Source: Flavobacteriales bacterium (GTDB lineage Bacteria; Bacteroidota; Bacteroidia; CAIKAF01). From it: DNA of 64,000 nucleotides. The notes under the pieces were generated by a model. It made no database searches, was not told where the DNA came from, and worked only from the letters and a program-made list of their open reading frames with translations. Shown in pieces: positions 41,981 to 51,178 of this stretch; position 1 is the stretch's first letter, and each line of letters starts with the position of its first letter. Made by a program: the position numbers and the translations under genes. Where the stretch lies: positions 1 to 64,000 of the forward strand of contig JANWKT010000019.1 of assembly GCA_025451235.1 (NCBI GenBank). Direction: 5' to 3'.

Positions 41981-42296
41981 AAAACTGGGCAGCTTCCTGC
42001 CTGCTGCCCCCCTTGGCCTGCTCCCAGGCAGGCAGGTTCGGGTCTTTGGCAGTAGTGTCTTTGACAGCCCTCAGCATTACTGGCCTTCAAAAGAGCTCAC
42101 TCCCCTCGCTTTTTTCAGGCCGTACTGCTAGGGCCCGCCTGCCGCCAGCTACTGCTCCCAGCCCCGGCTGTATAACATCTAAAAGTCTTTTTAATCCATG
42201 CTTTCACTTCAATTAACCATTTTATAATAAGGTAAAAGCAACTATTTTTGCCTATTATTGATCTACCAATATATAAGCTCAAAAACTGCTATATAA
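41981..42296. other. GC-rich intergenic region with repeats
   Basis: Of the 383 bp between the fad operon and the next gene, bases 41990-42180 are GC-rich against an AT-rich genome and contain several GCCTGC/GGCAGG arms, for example CCTGCTCCCAGGCAGG, and CAGCCCCGGCTG. There is no open frame of conserved character on either strand. The last 110 bp are AT-rich and hold the promoter of the next operon. Confidence 0.5.
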
Positions 42297-42674
42297 ATGA
42301 TGAGACCAGCTTTACTTTGTGGATTTTTAGCTCTAATTACCATTACTTCCCTCTCTGCCCAACGTTTTGGGTCTACCAATGGGGTGGACGAGATCATCAT
42401 GTCAGGACATGAGTATGTACAATTTGATCAAAATGCTACGAAGTATTTCTGGGCAGTTGATTTGAATATATTTCAGCCGACTCAAAAATCTACTTTCCAG
42501 GAACTGGTCTTTAACAATGGTCTTCTCATCGCGGTTTCAACACCAGATGCAAATGGCTATTGGTACCTGGCTAGTTTTAAGACCTATGATAAATCTTTGG
42601 TGATTACCGAATTGAATAAAATGGTCGATAAGGCCAAGACACTTGCTACCAATCCTCAAAACAAATATCAATGA
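42297..42674 (+). CDS. Exported protein of unknown function
   Basis: A 125-residue protein with a signal peptide (residues 1-20, ending LSAQ). I do not recognise the rest; it is soluble, has a pattern of short strands and helices (YVQFDQNATKYFWAVDLNIF, FNNGLLIAVSTPDANGYWYL) and no catalytic motif. The last codon overlaps the start of the following T9SS type B gene (ATGA), so the two are translationally coupled and may work together at the cell surface. Confidence 0.8.
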   Translation: MMRPALLCGFLALITITSLSAQRFGSTNGVDEIIMSGHEYVQFDQNATKYFWAVDLNIFQPTQKSTFQELVFNNGLLIAVSTPDANGYWYLASFKTYDKSLVITELNKMVDKAKTLATNPQNKYQ

Positions 42675-44437
42675 AGAAGATAGTCTTGATATTTGTTGGT
42701 TTTATAACAGCAGTCGGCGGATTTAGCCAGGCCAATGCATTATGTGATGGAGCATCTCCTTTCTGTAGCGACAATACCTATAATTTCCCCATGAACACCA
42801 ATGCACCCAATGCTCAGGCCGGGCCTGATTATGGTTGCTTATTCACACAGCCTAATCCAGCATGGTATTATATGCAGATCGACCAAGCCGGGGATATGGT
42901 GATCTATATGCAAAGTCTTCAAGGGCAGGATGTGGATTTTATATGCTATGGACCTTTTGCTTCTTTAACAGGAGCATGTAATAACTTAACCGCAGGTAAT
43001 ACGGTTGACTGTAGTTATTCTGCTGCTCCTCAGGAAACTTGTACCATCCCCAATGCGCAGGTAGGTGAATACTATTTACTGCTTTTGACCAATTTTAGTA
43101 ACCAAACCAGTGATGTAACTTTTAGCCAAACCAATGTCGGACAACCCGGAGCAGGTTCTTCTGACTGTGATATACTCAATGCGAATGCAGGCAACAACGG
43201 ACCCTTGTGTGCCGGAGATACATTGGAATTATATGCGGATAATGTGGCCAATGTTACCTATAACTGGTATGGTCCGGGAGGCTTTACCTCGAATTTAGAA
43301 GATCCTATTATACCGAATGCCACCATGGCCGATACAGGTGTGTATGTTTGCTATATTTATGGAGCTAATTTTAACGATACCATACAAACCCATGTAGTGG
43401 TCAACCCGAATCCAGGAGGCATTCTACATAACAGTGCCAACTGTGAAGACCGGTTGGCTAACTTCACGGTAACCAATACCAGTGGTACAATTGTAACCTA
43501 TGCCTGGGATTTTGGAACTGGAGCCACCAGTGCTTTAGCAGCTCCTTCCTATACCTATGCAGATTCAGGTGATTATAATATTTCCCTGGTATTAACCACT
43601 GATGCCGGATGTATTGATACGTTGACCGATGTGGTACATATAGGTCAAACACCTATTCCAGATTTTAATGCGGCTCCATTAGAAGGATGTTATCCGTTTC
43701 CGGTAACCTTTACCAACCTTACTACTGGAAATGTGCTCACTTATTTATGGAATTTCGGGAACTATGTAACTTCCAACCAAACCAATCCAACCCATACTTA
43801 TGGAAATGCCAGCAGGGATTACGATGTAACCCTCACGGCCATTTCACCAGAGGGCTGTGATTCCAGTATCACCAGACCTAATTATATACACGTACATGGT
43901 CAGCCAATTGCTGGATTTACGTATCATCCTACATATCCGGATGAATTATTTAATATCGTTACCTTTCAAAACCTAACTGTACTGGGAGAAAATTACTTCT
44001 GGGATTTTGGTGATGGGGAAACAAGTACTGCCTTTTCTCCTTCACATCAATATCCTGCTGATACCGGAACTTATGTGGTTACGCTGTACGTAACCAGTAG
44101 CTTCGGTTGTAATGATACGGTTTCACTTACCCTGTATGTAAAACCCACTTATACCATTTATATTCCTAACTCGTTTTCACCAAATGGCGATGAATTGAAC
44201 GAAATATTCCTCGTACATGGATATAATATCATCGATGTAAGCATGGATATTTTTGATCGTTGGGGAAAACCGGCTTTCCACCAGGGAGGAGTAGATCCTA
44301 TGGTAAAGGGCTGGAACGGAACCAACCAGAATGGCAGCCAGGCATTGCCACAAGGGGTATATACCTATAAGATCGTAGCCACCGATGTATTCAATATCCC
44401 ACATGAATTTATGGGACAGGTGAATCTGATCCGGTAA
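42671..44437 (+). CDS. PKD-repeat surface protein with T9SS type B sorting domain
   Basis: A 588-residue exported protein. Signal peptide at residues 1-20 (GGFSQ), then a beta-sandwich region with CTIPNAQVGEYYLLLLTNFS, an Ig-like domain (about 165-240), and three PKD domains (about 250-490; YAWDFGTGATSAL..YADSG, YLWNFGNYVTSNQTNPTHTY, YFWDFGDGETSTAFSPSHQY). The last 95 residues are the CHU_C gliding-motility-associated domain (YIPNSFSPNGDELNEIF, DIFDRWGKPAFHQ, LPQGVYTYKIVAT), a type B sorting signal for the T9SS. Such proteins are usually large adhesins. It overlaps the upstream exported protein by four bases. Confidence 0.92.
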   Translation: MKKIVLIFVGFITAVGGFSQANALCDGASPFCSDNTYNFPMNTNAPNAQAGPDYGCLFTQPNPAWYYMQIDQAGDMVIYMQSLQGQDVDFICYGPFASLTGACNNLTAGNTVDCSYSAAPQETCTIPNAQVGEYYLLLLTNFSNQTSDVTFSQTNVGQPGAGSSDCDILNANAGNNGPLCAGDTLELYADNVANVTYNWYGPGGFTSNLEDPIIPNATMADTGVYVCYIYGANFNDTIQTHVVVNPNPGGILHNSANCEDRLANFTVTNTSGTIVTYAWDFGTGATSALAAPSYTYADSGDYNISLVLTTDAGCIDTLTDVVHIGQTPIPDFNAAPLEGCYPFPVTFTNLTTGNVLTYLWNFGNYVTSNQTNPTHTYGNASRDYDVTLTAISPEGCDSSITRPNYIHVHGQPIAGFTYHPTYPDELFNIVTFQNLTVLGENYFWDFGDGETSTAFSPSHQYPADTGTYVVTLYVTSSFGCNDTVSLTLYVKPTYTIYIPNSFSPNGDELNEIFLVHGYNIIDVSMDIFDRWGKPAFHQGGVDPMVKGWNGTNQNGSQALPQGVYTYKIVATDVFNIPHEFMGQVNLIR

Positions 44438-44497
44438 TTTTTTCAACATACGGTATAATCACCGTCATTCAGCTTTTTTATTTTCTACTTTTATCTT

Positions 44498-46714
44498 GTG
44501 AATGATGAGGAGAAGATATTGGATATCGCGTCCAGGTTTATACACTTTACCAACGAGGATCTTTTTATCACTGGTAAGGCCGGAACAGGGAAAACCACTT
44601 TTTTAAGATCCATTAAAGAAACCTGCAGCAAAAAAATGGCAATTGTAGCACCTACTGGTGTAGCTGCCATTAATGCAGGTGGCGTTACCATACATTCATT
44701 TTTTCAACTACCTCCTGGTGCTTATATTCCTGATGCCGATCAATTTGGAGATACAGAATCAGGAAAGTTTATTTCGCACCGCGGACTTTTAAAAAATATA
44801 CGATTCAGTGCTGCCAAAAGAGAAATTCTCCAGGAGCTGGAACTGCTGGTGATTGATGAAGTATCGATGCTACGAGCCGATATGCTGGATGCCATGAATA
44901 TTATTCTTCAAAGCATGCGCAATAACCGTAGGGAACCATTCGGAGGTGTGCAGGTCTTATATATAGGCGACTTGTACCAATTACCTCCGGTGGTGGGTAA
45001 TGATGAATGGAGCGTGCTTGGTTCCTATTATAAAAGTCCTTTCTTTTTTGATGCCATGGTGATAGAAAAGGCACCCCCCATTTATTTGGAACTTACCAAA
45101 ATTTACCGGCAGAGTGAATCGAGATTTATTGATGTTTTGAATTGCATAAGAAACAATGAGATCACCGAGGATGAGATCAATTACCTGAATCGAAGATATG
45201 ATCCCTATTTTGTTCCTGACGAAAATGATTCGGTGGTAGTGTTAACCACCCACAACTATAAAGCAGAGAAGATCAATAATGGGGCATTGAATCAACTTCA
45301 AACACAGGAATTTATTTTTAAAGGTGAGATCGTTGATGAATTCAATGAAAAAGTGCTCCCGGTAGATATGGACCTTCGCCTGAAGAAAGGCGCCCAGGTC
45401 ATGTTCATTCGGAATGATAAGGGGGAGGATCGCAGATATTATAACGGTAAGATCGGAGTGATCACCGATATTGGAGAAGATTATATTACGGTAACATCCA
45501 AATCGGACGAGGATTCAATAGAACTAAAAAAAGAGACCTGGGATAATATCAAATATGTGTATAATCCTGATAAGGATATACTGGATGAAGAAATATTGGG
45601 ATCTTATTCCCAATATCCCTTGCGCCTGGCCTGGGCCATTACCATCCATAAAAGCCAGGGACTTACGTTCGAAAAGGCCATTATAGATGCAGTAGATTCT
45701 TTTTCACCCGGTCAGGTATATGTTGCTTTAAGTCGCTTAACCGGATTGGACGGATTGATCTTAAGCTCTCCTATCCACGAAAAAGCCATACAAACCGATG
45801 AGAGGATTCTTAAATACAAGGACCATATCATTCAACTGGATTCTTTGGAACAATTGCTGGCGGATAAGCAAGATGTTTTCATTCGAAAAAGCATCATTAA
45901 AAGCTTTCAATGGGATAAACTTATCCGCAAGCTGGATGAGTTTGTAACCCAAAAGAAATTATTGCTCATAGATGATGGAAATGATATCAGCTCAAAAATT
46001 TCCCAGATCAAATCCGATACATTTCAGCTCAAATCGGTAGGAGATAAATTTGTGGTGCAGTTAGAAAGGTTTTTTGATGCCAAAACAGGCAATGATTTTA
46101 CCCTGGTGAACGAAAGATTGGTTTCGGCTGTCAATTATTTTTCAACCGAGATCAAAAGAATATTGGATGGGATCGATGAAACCATTCAGCTTCTACAAGC
46201 CAAAAAGAGAGTGAAGAAGAAGGTAAAAGACCTTTATATAGTAAAAACCTTTTTTGTTCATCACCTCGATTATATCATTCGTTCACAAAAGATAGTACAA
46301 AGTATTTTGGATAATACGGATATGCTGGAGGCCTTAAAGCCAGAGGAAAAAGAAATCGTTCTTACACCCAAAGAGGTAAAAGAAAAAAAAACAAAGGAGA
46401 AGCAAGAAAAAAAGGAAAAAGGAGCTACGCAAAAGATCAGTTTTGATTTGTATAAATCAGGTAAAAGCATAGAGGATATAGCCATTGAAAGGGGAATGGC
46501 CATCACTACCATAGAAGGTCATTTGAGCCATTTTATCACTACCGGGGAGCTCAATGTTCACAGTTTCGTCTCAGATAAAAAATTGCAAGCTATTTTAAAA
46601 GTGATTATTGAAATCGGAACGGAACAACTAAGTCCGGTAAAACAATTAATGGGCGATGAATATTCTTATGGAGAGATCCGCATGGCCATGGCTTATCATA
46701 AAAAGCAGCACTAG
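44498..46714 (+). CDS. Pif1/RecD-like superfamily 1 helicase
   Basis: A 738-residue ATP-dependent DNA helicase of the Pif1/RecD type. Walker A is GKAGTGKT (residues 26-33), Walker B is LVIDEVSMLRAD (about 128), and the family motifs VAPTGVAAINAGGVTIHSFF and AWAITIHKSQGLTFEKAIID (UvrD_C_2, about 375) are clear, with VYVALSRLTGLDGLILSSP near 415. A basic coiled region (about 620-650) and a C-terminal helix-turn-helix of HTH_40 type (SFDLYKSGKSIEDIAIERGM, then ITTIEGHLSHFITTGEL) follow. The start is GTG at 44498. It probably acts in replication or recombination; this length and tail are common in Bacteroidota. Neighbours give no clue. Confidence 0.92.
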   Translation: MNDEEKILDIASRFIHFTNEDLFITGKAGTGKTTFLRSIKETCSKKMAIVAPTGVAAINAGGVTIHSFFQLPPGAYIPDADQFGDTESGKFISHRGLLKNIRFSAAKREILQELELLVIDEVSMLRADMLDAMNIILQSMRNNRREPFGGVQVLYIGDLYQLPPVVGNDEWSVLGSYYKSPFFFDAMVIEKAPPIYLELTKIYRQSESRFIDVLNCIRNNEITEDEINYLNRRYDPYFVPDENDSVVVLTTHNYKAEKINNGALNQLQTQEFIFKGEIVDEFNEKVLPVDMDLRLKKGAQVMFIRNDKGEDRRYYNGKIGVITDIGEDYITVTSKSDEDSIELKKETWDNIKYVYNPDKDILDEEILGSYSQYPLRLAWAITIHKSQGLTFEKAIIDAVDSFSPGQVYVALSRLTGLDGLILSSPIHEKAIQTDERILKYKDHIIQLDSLEQLLADKQDVFIRKSIIKSFQWDKLIRKLDEFVTQKKLLLIDDGNDISSKISQIKSDTFQLKSVGDKFVVQLERFFDAKTGNDFTLVNERLVSAVNYFSTEIKRILDGIDETIQLLQAKKRVKKKVKDLYIVKTFFVHHLDYIIRSQKIVQSILDNTDMLEALKPEEKEIVLTPKEVKEKKTKEKQEKKEKGATQKISFDLYKSGKSIEDIAIERGMAITTIEGHLSHFITTGELNVHSFVSDKKLQAILKVIIEIGTEQLSPVKQLMGDEYSYGEIRMAMAYHKKQH

Positions 46715-46745
46715 CCAATTTAAACCCTCCATCCTCTATTGAGTT

Positions 46746-47597
46746 TTATCCTCCAACAAAATCTCCTCCATTGATATGGATAATTTCACCGGTAATATAA
46801 CTGGCATCCTCCGAAGCCAGGAATACATAGGCAGGAGCCACTTCCGATGGCTGGCCAGGCCGTTCAAGCGGCGTTTTTTTTCCGAAATCACTCACCTTTT
46901 TGAAGCTGGATGGGATGAGTGGGGTCCATATCGGTCCAGGAGCAACTCCATTCACCAAAATATTTTTTTTAGCCAAACTCTTTGCCAAGGATCGGGTGAA
47001 ACTGGTAATGGCCCCTTTGGTAGCTGAATAGTCCAGTAAATGATCGCTGCCCCTGTAAGCAGTAACCGAAGTGGTATTAATGATCCTCGCTCCTTTTTTT
47101 AAGTAGGGCAAGGCTTCCCGGGTAAGCGACATCATGGATAGAATATTGGTCTCAAAAGTGATCCGCATCTGTTTATCGGTAATATCTTTCAAATCATCTT
47201 GCTCAAATTGAACAGCTGCATTGTTGATGAGAATATCCAGTTTCTTAAATTGCTTGATCGTTTTCTTGATGATCTCTTTTACAAACTTCGGATCTTTTAG
47301 ATCCCCTTTGATCAACAAACATTCTTTTTTTTCAACCTCCACCAATCGTTGGGTTTCTTTAGCATCCGCCGTTTCACTTCTGTATACAATGGCTACATGG
47401 GCTCCTTCACGTGCATAATGAATAGCAACTGCGCGACCAATTCCACTATCACCTCCGGTGATCAACGCGATTTTTCCTTTTAGCCTTGCATTTCCTTTAT
47501 AGTTTTCCCTGATATATTCAGGTTGCGGATGCATTTTATATTCATTTCCGGGTTTGGTCTTTTGTTTTTGCTGGGGTATGTTTTTAGGCTTCGCCAT
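46746..47597 (-). CDS. Short-chain dehydrogenase (GSP39-like)
   Basis: A 283-residue NAD(P)-dependent oxidoreductase of the short-chain dehydrogenase family. The coenzyme motif is LITGGDSGIGRAVAIHYARE (about residue 43-62), followed by NNAAVQFEQ, the active-site Ser in NTTSVTAYRGSDHLLDYSAT and the YxxxK pair in YSATKGAI. The leading segment (MHPQPEYIRENYKGNARLKG) marks the subgroup of B. subtilis general-stress protein 39. I start at ATG 47597, where residue 1 is followed by a basic, disordered tail; an upstream in-frame start at 47693 adds 32 unsupported residues. Substrate unknown. Convergent with the helicase gene. Confidence 0.9.
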   Translation of the reverse strand: MAKPKNIPQQKQKTKPGNEYKMHPQPEYIRENYKGNARLKGKIALITGGDSGIGRAVAIHYAREGAHVAIVYRSETADAKETQRLVEVEKKECLLIKGDLKDPKFVKEIIKKTIKQFKKLDILINNAAVQFEQDDLKDITDKQMRITFETNILSMMSLTREALPYLKKGARIINTTSVTAYRGSDHLLDYSATKGAITSFTRSLAKSLAKKNILVNGVAPGPIWTPLIPSSFKKVSDFGKKTPLERPGQPSEVAPAYVFLASEDASYITGEIIHINGGDFVGG

Positions 47598-47693
47598 GAC
47601 AATTTTTTCTTTCAATTTACCTCTTTGTAAAAAAATGAAATAAGAATTCCTGTTAAAAGAAGTTAGTTCATAAGGTAATTTAAGGATTTGCAT

Positions 47694-47917
47694 TTAAGGG
47701 GTTTCACCCTTTTCCAGGAGCTCACTACACGATCACCTTCCACTTTTAACGAATTTTTATTCCTTAATATTTGCATGATCCCCATTTATTAATTCCCTTT
47801 ACCCTATGAACCGAACCGTCTCGACTAAACCGAGATGGTGAGCTCACGAACGGCTTTAGCCCTCACGAACACAATAAAAAAAATAAATATTGTGAGTAAT
47901 ACATATATATAAAATAC
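47694..47917. other. Intergenic region with short palindromes
   Basis: Between divergent SDR genes. Contains GTGAGCTCAC (perfect 10-bp palindrome) and a CTCG/CGAG pair around 47820-47836, and an 11-codon open frame (47806, ATGAACCGAACC...) with no ribosome-binding site. The true promoters were not identified. Confidence 0.35.
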
Positions 47918-48748
47918 ATGAGTAAAAAAACCATTCTTGTTACCGGCAGCTCTACCGGCATAGGTAAATCAATTGTTGATTATTTTGTTGCTAAGGGTTG
48001 GAATGTAGCGGCCACCATGCGTACTCCTGAAAAATCCACTTTCACTCCACATGAAAACCTTCGGATCTATGCATTGGATGTTACCGAGATCCAATCCATC
48101 CGAAAAGCCATTGACCTGGTGATCCAGGATTTTGGGGATATAGATGTGATCGTAAACAATGCAGGCTATGGGGCCGTTGGTATTTTTGAAAAAGCCAGTC
48201 CTGAAGAAATTCAAAAGCAATTTGATACCAATGTTTTTGGGGCCATGAATATGATCCGCGAGATCCTTCCGCATTTCCGGGCAAAAAAAGATGGGATCAT
48301 TGTAAATATTACTTCCATGGGTGGCCGGATTACCTTTCCATTATATTCAGTTTATCATGGTACCAAATGGGCATTGGAAGGTTTTGCGGAGTCATTGCAA
48401 TACGAATTAAAACCATTCAACATCCGGATCAAAAATATTGAACCCGGAGCCATTAAAACCGATTTCTATACACGGTCGATGAATTTGTTTTCAAACCCTG
48501 CTGTGAAGGAGTATGATACCTACGAAAAAGTAGTTTTCAATAATACCCAAAGTGCTGAAAAAAATGCACCAGGACCCGAAGTGGTAGCCCGCAAAGTTTT
48601 TAAAGCGGTAAATTCAGGTAACTACAGGATCCGTTATGTGGTGGGTGGGCAAGGCCCTCTACTTATCCTTCTAAGAAAAATGATCCCCTTGAGCTGGTTC
48701 ATGGCGATGGTGAGAATGGCCACCGAAAAAGGATGGAAGAAGGAATGA
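47918..48748 (+). CDS. Short-chain dehydrogenase
   Basis: A 276-residue SDR enzyme. The NAD(P)-binding motif is ILVTGSSTGIGKSIVDYFVA (residues 6-25), the NNAGYG motif follows at about 83, and the catalytic Ser, Tyr and Lys lie in NITSMGGRITFPLYSVYHGT then KWALEGFAESLQY. The C-terminal 40 residues are a hydrophobic segment (PLLILLRKMIPLSWFMAMVR), common in the classical SDR subgroup related to steroid or retinol dehydrogenase. Substrate unknown. Single gene; the next gene on the minus strand ends two bases after its stop. Confidence 0.9.
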   Translation: MSKKTILVTGSSTGIGKSIVDYFVAKGWNVAATMRTPEKSTFTPHENLRIYALDVTEIQSIRKAIDLVIQDFGDIDVIVNNAGYGAVGIFEKASPEEIQKQFDTNVFGAMNMIREILPHFRAKKDGIIVNITSMGGRITFPLYSVYHGTKWALEGFAESLQYELKPFNIRIKNIEPGAIKTDFYTRSMNLFSNPAVKEYDTYEKVVFNNTQSAEKNAPGPEVVARKVFKAVNSGNYRIRYVVGGQGPLLILLRKMIPLSWFMAMVRMATEKGWKKE

Positions 48749-48749
48749 T

Positions 48750-49313
48750 TTACTTCACAATGATCTTCATTTCTATTCTCCTGTTCAGGCGATGGCCGTC
48801 TTCACTTTCCTCATAACCAACACTGGTAAGGATATTATTAAGAAAATCATCGTTCAGGGTTGTACCTGTTTTAAAAACATAACCTGATTTTTTCCCTGTT
48901 AGATCCATGGTCAATGTTCTGGCAGATGCTCCCATTCCTTTGCAGGTAAATTGGTTGATCGCCACTCCCAATTCTTTGAGTATCTCGGAAAGCGCTTTCG
49001 CTTTCTGTTCGGTATATTTTAAATTGGATTGTGCCCCACCGCGGATCTCGGTATAGATCCTGAATTCAACAATGGTTGTTTTGTTGAGCTTAAGCCATTC
49101 TGCAATGCTGCTAAATGGACTGTCTTCCAGCTTTACGCAAACAAAATCAGCCTCTTTACAGGTCGTGCAAATACATCCATGGTTATATACAAACAAATCA
49201 CCCACCTCATAGGTATTATGTAAAAGGTCGGAAATGGTTACCTCTTTTTGCGCATGACTTATACTTGTTAGGAGGCCGATAGCAAATAATAGGGTAAGGA
49301 TCTTTCTGTTCAT
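48750..49313 (-). CDS. Exported OmpA-like protein with Cys-rich segment
   Basis: A 187-residue protein with a signal peptide (residues 1-21, ending ISHAQ). A Cys cluster (NHGCICTTCKEADFVC, about 45-60) is followed by a truncated OmpA C-terminal-like domain: TTIVEFRIYTEIRGGAQSNL, the YTEQKAKALSEILKELGV helix, GMGASARTL, and the closing RLNRRIEMKI. The OmpA domain binds peptidoglycan, so anchoring to the cell wall is likely. The Cys residues could form disulfides or bind metal. It diverges from the DnaQ/GIY-YIG gene; a hairpin repeat lies between the two start codons. Confidence 0.82.
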   Translation of the reverse strand: MNRKILTLLFAIGLLTSISHAQKEVTISDLLHNTYEVGDLFVYNHGCICTTCKEADFVCVKLEDSPFSSIAEWLKLNKTTIVEFRIYTEIRGGAQSNLKYTEQKAKALSEILKELGVAINQFTCKGMGASARTLTMDLTGKKSGYVFKTGTTLNDDFLNNILTSVGYEESEDGHRLNRRIEMKIIVK

Positions 49314-49336
49314 GGATCGAATATATAAAAAATTTA

Positions 49337-49376
49337 TATTTTGTAGAGACGGAATATATTCTGTCTCTACAAAATA
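49337..49376. repeat. 40-bp palindromic repeat between divergent genes
   Basis: TATTTTGTAGAGAC pairs with GTCTCTACAAAATA around GGAATATATTCT. The arms are perfect (14 bp). It lies in the 120-bp gap between two divergent start codons, where a terminator would be out of place, so it is a dispersed GTAGAGAC-type repeat or a regulatory site. Confidence 0.75.
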
Positions 49377-49433
49377 CCTAAAAACCAGCTTTGATTCTCA
49401 TTTTTTTCCTATATTGAGCCTTCATCTTTTGCC

Positions 49434-50768
49434 ATGAAATTTGCCATTATCGACATAGAGACCACCGGGGGTACCGCCTATGAATCCAGGATCACCGAGA
49501 TCGCTATTTTTATCCATGATGGGAAACAAGTGATCGACCATTTTCATTCCCTGGTGAATCCTGAGATGGAAGTACCCAGGTTCATTACCGGCCTTACTGG
49601 GATCACCAATGAAATGGTGCAAACAGCCCCTTTGTTTTCTGAGATTGCAGAGGAGGTCTTTCAAAAAACCAACGACTGTGTTTTTGTGGCCCATAACGTT
49701 AATTTCGATTATTCATTTATCCGGGAAGAGTTCAAAAACGTCGGTATAGATTTCAAAAGAAAAAAAGCATGTACGGTTCGGCTCAGCAGGTCCATTTTAC
49801 CCGGTTATCCTTCTTATAGCTTGGGAAATATTTGTGCCAACCTGGGTATTCATATTGCCGGTCGCCACAGGGCGATGGGTGATGCGGAAGCGACCGTAAA
49901 ATTGTTTGAATTATTGCTTGCCAACGATAATGACGGACATATTGTTAAAGCCGTTAATGCCCGTTCTAAAGAAGCCACGATCCCTCCTCATCTGAACAAG
50001 GAAGTCTATGAAAATCTTCCTGAAGAAACCGGCGTATACTATTTCTATAATGGAGAGGGAAAGATTATTTATATAGGCAAAGCAATCAATATCAAGCAAA
50101 GGATCTACCAACATTTCACCAGTTCCAAAGGGGCCAAACTTTCTTTTTTACATGAAGTGCATGACATTACATGTACAATTACCGGAAGCGAATTGGCTGC
50201 CTTATTATTAGAATCCGACGAGATCAAAAAACATTTTCCCAAATACAACAAGGCTCAGCGATTAACAGGGAAGTTCTTTTGTTTATATGATTATGTAGAC
50301 CAAATGGACATTCACCGATTAGTAATTGGTAAAAAAACAAATAATTTAACCCCGGTGATGTTATTCAATTCTTTCGAAGGGGTAAGAACGTATTTATTCC
50401 AGCTCATGGACCAGTTTGAACTATGTCCCAAATGTTGCGGCATAGATACGGCTCAAGGACCTTGTTATGCATATAAGGAGGAAAAGTGCAGAGGTGTTTG
50501 TTGCGATAAGGAAGAAGTAGGCGAATACAATGAAAGGGTAGAGGCGGCCATTCAATTCATTAAATCAGAAACGGGAAATAAAATTATAGTGGACAGGGGA
50601 AGGCACCGAGAAGAAAAATGCATTGTGGTGATCCAGGATGGGAATTATAAAGGATTTGGTTATGTTCCTTTTGATGTGCAGCTCATGCACGTGGAAGAAG
50701 CATTGGATTATATTACCTACTACCAGGATAACAATGATGTGCAAAGGATCTTGAGGAGTTGGGGGTAA
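49434..50768 (+). CDS. DnaQ-like exonuclease/GIY-YIG nuclease fusion
   Basis: A 444-residue protein joining two nucleases. Residues 1-165 form a DnaQ-like 3'-5' exonuclease with the acidic ExoI-III residues: FAIIDIETTGG (Asp7, Glu9), HNVNFDYSFI, and the closing HRAMGDAEAT. From about residue 195 a GIY-YIG nuclease domain, as in the UvrC N-terminal half, begins (GVYYFYNGEGKIIYIGKAIN, IKQRIYQHF). The C-terminal 150 residues contain Cys-rich QFELCPKCCGIDTAQGPCYA, an Fe-S or zinc site. The helix-hairpin-helix part of UvrC is absent. Likely role: DNA repair or excision. The fusion occurs in several bacterial groups. Confidence 0.9.
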   Translation: MKFAIIDIETTGGTAYESRITEIAIFIHDGKQVIDHFHSLVNPEMEVPRFITGLTGITNEMVQTAPLFSEIAEEVFQKTNDCVFVAHNVNFDYSFIREEFKNVGIDFKRKKACTVRLSRSILPGYPSYSLGNICANLGIHIAGRHRAMGDAEATVKLFELLLANDNDGHIVKAVNARSKEATIPPHLNKEVYENLPEETGVYYFYNGEGKIIYIGKAINIKQRIYQHFTSSKGAKLSFLHEVHDITCTITGSELAALLLESDEIKKHFPKYNKAQRLTGKFFCLYDYVDQMDIHRLVIGKKTNNLTPVMLFNSFEGVRTYLFQLMDQFELCPKCCGIDTAQGPCYAYKEEKCRGVCCDKEEVGEYNERVEAAIQFIKSETGNKIIVDRGRHREEKCIVVIQDGNYKGFGYVPFDVQLMHVEEALDYITYYQDNNDVQRILRSWG

Positions 50769-50771
50769 GTT

Positions 50772-51104
50772 CTAACCTGTTATCTCCTCCAAACTCTTAT
50801 ACACCTTCAACCCTTTGCTCAGGATCAACTCTTTTTCCATTTGTACGCCTTTGCTTTCTCCAATCACCAGCAAAGCATCACAGCAATCAATCAGCGCCAG
50901 CGACATTTTCATAATGGCTTCGTATCTTTTTTCTTCGGTTTCAAAAGATAGTTGGTTCACTACGGGTATGGAAACATTGATACCGATAAAAGGTATATGA
51001 CCTTTTTTATAGACTTCTGCAGCTGCCAGGTTCATGGCATCCAGGTTTTGCTGGCGTTGTTCTGCGGTAGGGGCTGAGTAGGGCCCGGCGACTCCGATGA
51101 TCAT
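50772..51104 (-). CDS. Nucleoside 2-deoxyribosyltransferase-like (DUF4406) protein
   Basis: A 110-residue protein starting MIIGVAGPYSAPTAEQRQQN, in which GPYS and RQQN match the substrate loops of the nucleoside 2-deoxyribosyltransferase-like DUF4406 fold; the rest (AEVYKKGHIPFIGINVSI, CDALLVIGESKGVQMEKELI) carries the rossmannoid ALxVIGES element. I start at ATG 51104 since the upstream in-frame start (51167) would run through a terminator. Its activity on nucleotides or nucleosides is plausible but untested. It is convergent with the DnaQ/GIY-YIG gene (2-bp gap). Confidence 0.82.
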   Translation of the reverse strand: MIIGVAGPYSAPTAEQRQQNLDAMNLAAAEVYKKGHIPFIGINVSIPVVNQLSFETEEKRYEAIMKMSLALIDCCDALLVIGESKGVQMEKELILSKGLKVYKSLEEITG

Positions 51105-51141
51105 AGTGATTGTATTTAAGGTAAATGTATAAAATAAAAAA

Positions 51142-51160
51142 AAGGGGCCATAGGCCCCTT
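51142..51160 (-). terminator. Rho-independent terminator, minus strand
   Basis: On the minus strand AAGGGGCC, loop TAT, GGCCCCTT then a run of T. It lies 19 bp after the stop of the gene at 51179-51454, which it should terminate. Confidence 0.9.
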
Positions 51161-51178
51161 CAGTCAATAAAACATATC

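Noticed and set aside
51105-51167. Longer start of the DUF4406 gene
   Set aside because: It would run through the T-run and stem of the terminator at 51142-51160; the internal ATG at 51104 gives the family N-terminus.
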